Shown in pieces: positions 14,996 through 16,133 of a stretch of 16,133 nucleotides of DNA (position 1 is its first letter; each line of letters begins with the position of its first letter). Where the stretch lies: assembly GCA_964564305.1 (NCBI GenBank), contig CAZMAM010000035.1:1-16133 (forward strand). The letters run 5' to 3'. The notes below the pieces were generated by a model. The model was not told where the DNA came from, searched no databases, and was given only the letters and a program-made list of their open reading frames with translations. The translations under genes and the position numbers were made by a program. The stretch is from RGIG1959 sp964564305. GTDB taxonomy: Bacteria > Bacillota > Clostridia > Oscillospirales > Acutalibacteraceae.

Positions 14996-15592
14996 ATGAC
15001 CGATCAACTGATTATATCTGTCAGTAGGGAATTTGCGAGCGGCGGGCGGGTGATTGCGCAGCATCTGAGCGACGCCTTTGGATTGTCGCTGTACGACAGA
15101 AATTTGCTGTGGGAACTGGCAAACGAGAGAAATCTCAATGTTTCGGCGCTGACCCGGTATGACGAAGTTCCGCGCAATCGATTTTTGTCCCGAAGTGTGC
15201 GCGGATACACCAATTCCCCGGAAGAAAACATCGCCAATCTTCAATTTGATTATCTGCGCAAAAAGGCACGTGAGGGAGAATCCTTTGTGATTTTGGGGCG
15301 TTGCTCAGAAACGGTACTCAAAGATTTTCCATCGCTGATTTCTATTTTTGTGCTGGCGGATAAAGAAGCAAAAATCGCCCGAGTCCGGGAATCTAACCGC
15401 CTTTCTTATGAAGATGCCGAGGCGCTCATTCACCGTCAGAACAAACAGCGTAAATCGTACCACAATTATTACTGTATCACCGATTGGGGTGATTCCAGAG
15501 GGTATGATTTATGTGTCAACAGCACTCGTATGGGTATCGAAAATACGGCTAAATTTTTGGAAATGTATGTGCGCACAAGAAGAGGGTATTAA
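14996..15592 (+). CDS. cytidylate kinase-like family protein (AAA_26)
   Basis: The 198-residue cytoplasmic protein starts MTDQLIISVSREFASGGRVIAQHLSDAFG, where SREFxSGGR (S10-R18) replaces the usual GxGKST loop, as is characteristic of the cytidylate-kinase-like AAA_26 family. GRCSETVL, DKEAKIARVRESN and HRQNKQRKSYHNYYC match the nucleotide-fold and lid regions of that family. These proteins are thought to be nucleotide-binding but their substrate is unproven. AAAGGAGG (14981-14988) lies 7 nt before the ATG at 14996; the ATG at 14991 stops after two codons (ATG TTA TGA). The stop codon TAA (15590-15592) lies inside the TTAA target site of element D. Confidence 0.85.
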   Translation: MTDQLIISVSREFASGGRVIAQHLSDAFGLSLYDRNLLWELANERNLNVSALTRYDEVPRNRFLSRSVRGYTNSPEENIANLQFDYLRKKAREGESFVILGRCSETVLKDFPSLISIFVLADKEAKIARVRESNRLSYEDAEALIHRQNKQRKSYHNYYCITDWGDSRGYDLCVNSTRMGIENTAKFLEMYVRTRRGY

Positions 15593-15767
15593 AGCAACAC
15601 CGCACAAAGGCCGGCTGCCGTCTTTGTCGCCCATTTACGGGCGTCTTTTCCGTCATATATTACAAAAATCCTCGCGAATACACAAGGTGTTCTCTGCGGT
15701 TTTTTGTTTCATCTGACAAAAAATCCTCTCCTTGCTTCACGCACGACAATCTTTGTGCGGTATTGTC
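15593..15767. repeat. MITE-like element D with perfect TTAA duplication
   Basis: AGCAACACCGCACAAAGG (left) and CTTTGTGCGGTATTGTC (right) are inverted ends of a 175-bp copy. TTAA flanks it at 15589-15592 and 15768-15771. The left TTAA holds the stop codon of the preceding gene. Its reverse complement is closely similar to the nested B copies (TCAGATGAAACAAAAA, TTGTGTATTCGCGAGGATTTTT). Confidence 0.85.
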
Positions 15768-15771
15768 TTAA

Positions 15772-16133
15772 TCCGGAACCGTAATTCATTTGCCTGTTGC
15801 GACATGCTTTCTGTAAAAAACTCGCATATTCTCGCATATTCATATTCTCGCATATTATTGATTAAATGACAAGTTTTGTTCGGAATTGCTTCATTCAAAA
15901 GAATATCCATTTTTCAAAGACCGGATGCTTTTGCGGTATTGTCTTGCGGCAGTACCGCATTGATATTTTTCGTGAATTAGGATTTTTTACAGACGGTATG
16001 GGCTTTTTCACCGGTTGGGAACAAAAAGTTTCCATAGGTTGGAAAAACAGGTGGAAATACCGGAGAATTTGTGGTATACCCCGAGTTTGCCACTTGATTA
16101 ACAAAGATAGATGAAAAAATGTTGAAAAATACA
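15772..16133. other. non-coding 3' end of window
   Basis: No ORF in this 360-bp stretch has a ribosome binding site or protein-like composition. It holds the CTCGCATATT repeat, an inverted pair TGCGGTA/TACCGCA (15932-15959) that resembles two repeat-family ends placed tail to tail, and a cluster TTTCCA, TTGGAAA, GGTGGAAA at about 16029-16056, with TTTGTGGTATA further on. Genes beyond the window end could be controlled from here. Confidence 0.45.
15821..15856 (+). repeat. short direct repeat (CTCGCATATT x3)
   Basis: CTCGCATATT occurs at 15821-15830, 15831-15840 and 15847-15856, the last two separated by CATATT, a partial unit. It is probably a slippage-type repeat in a non-coding, AT-rich stretch. 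Confidence 0.8.

Noticed and set aside
15866..16114. 82-codon open frame near the window end
   Set aside because: No ribosome binding site and a Cys/Phe/Arg-rich composition typical of non-coding DNA; it lies across the inverted-repeat traces.
1..16133. CRISPR array, tRNA or rRNA genes
   Set aside because: No regularly spaced repeats and no cloverleaf or rRNA sequence recognised on either strand by eye.

Overview
The window reads as a chromosomal segment of a low-to-moderate GC Gram-positive bacterium, probably a member of the Clostridia (Oscillospirales-like). This placement is inferred from strong AGGAGG-type ribosome binding sites, an FMN riboswitch followed by an ECF-type riboflavin transporter, a DUF1015 protein, an AAA_26/cytidylate-kinase-like protein, and the style of an IS481-like transposase remnant. 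All ten intact genes are on the + strand; the only minus-strand coding trace is that transposase fragment.

Layout. (1) 139-823: an AT-rich single-gene unit with its own promoter and terminator, encoding a small secreted four-cysteine protein of unknown function. (2) 942-4185: three overlapping genes for an ABC-2 exporter: a permease with a large extracellular domain, an ATPase, and a second membrane subunit. (3) 4197-4501: the remnant of an insertion sequence. (4) 4516-5534: promoter, FMN riboswitch, intrinsic terminator and ribU. (5) 5722-10035: a GH26-like glycoside hydrolase, a DUF1015 protein and metK, closely spaced. (6) 10521-13122: a compact operon of a macro-domain protein with a C-terminal HTH-like region, a vWA/MIDAS protein and an ADP-ribosylglycohydrolase, which points to ADP-ribose or ADP-ribosylation turnover. 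(7) 13163-13262: a second, solo IS end. (8) 13437-15592: an ArsB/SLC13-type transporter and a cytidylate-kinase-like protein. (9) 15593-16133: repeat elements and a non-coding tail with TTTCCA/TGGAAA motifs.

The most distinctive structure is a family of short non-coding inverted-repeat elements (full copies 168-175 bp, TIR about 17 bp close to GGCAAYACCGCAYAAAG). They occur at 5521-5608 (short copy), 10107-10452 (one copy nested inside another), 14802-14969 and 15593-15767, with degenerate traces at 13329-13380 and 15932-15960. Two of them are flanked by perfect TTAA duplications. Three of them begin at or on the stop codon of the preceding gene, and one appears to bring promoter-like sequence to the downstream operon. 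They look like MITEs of a TTAA-targeting transposon that is not itself present in the window.
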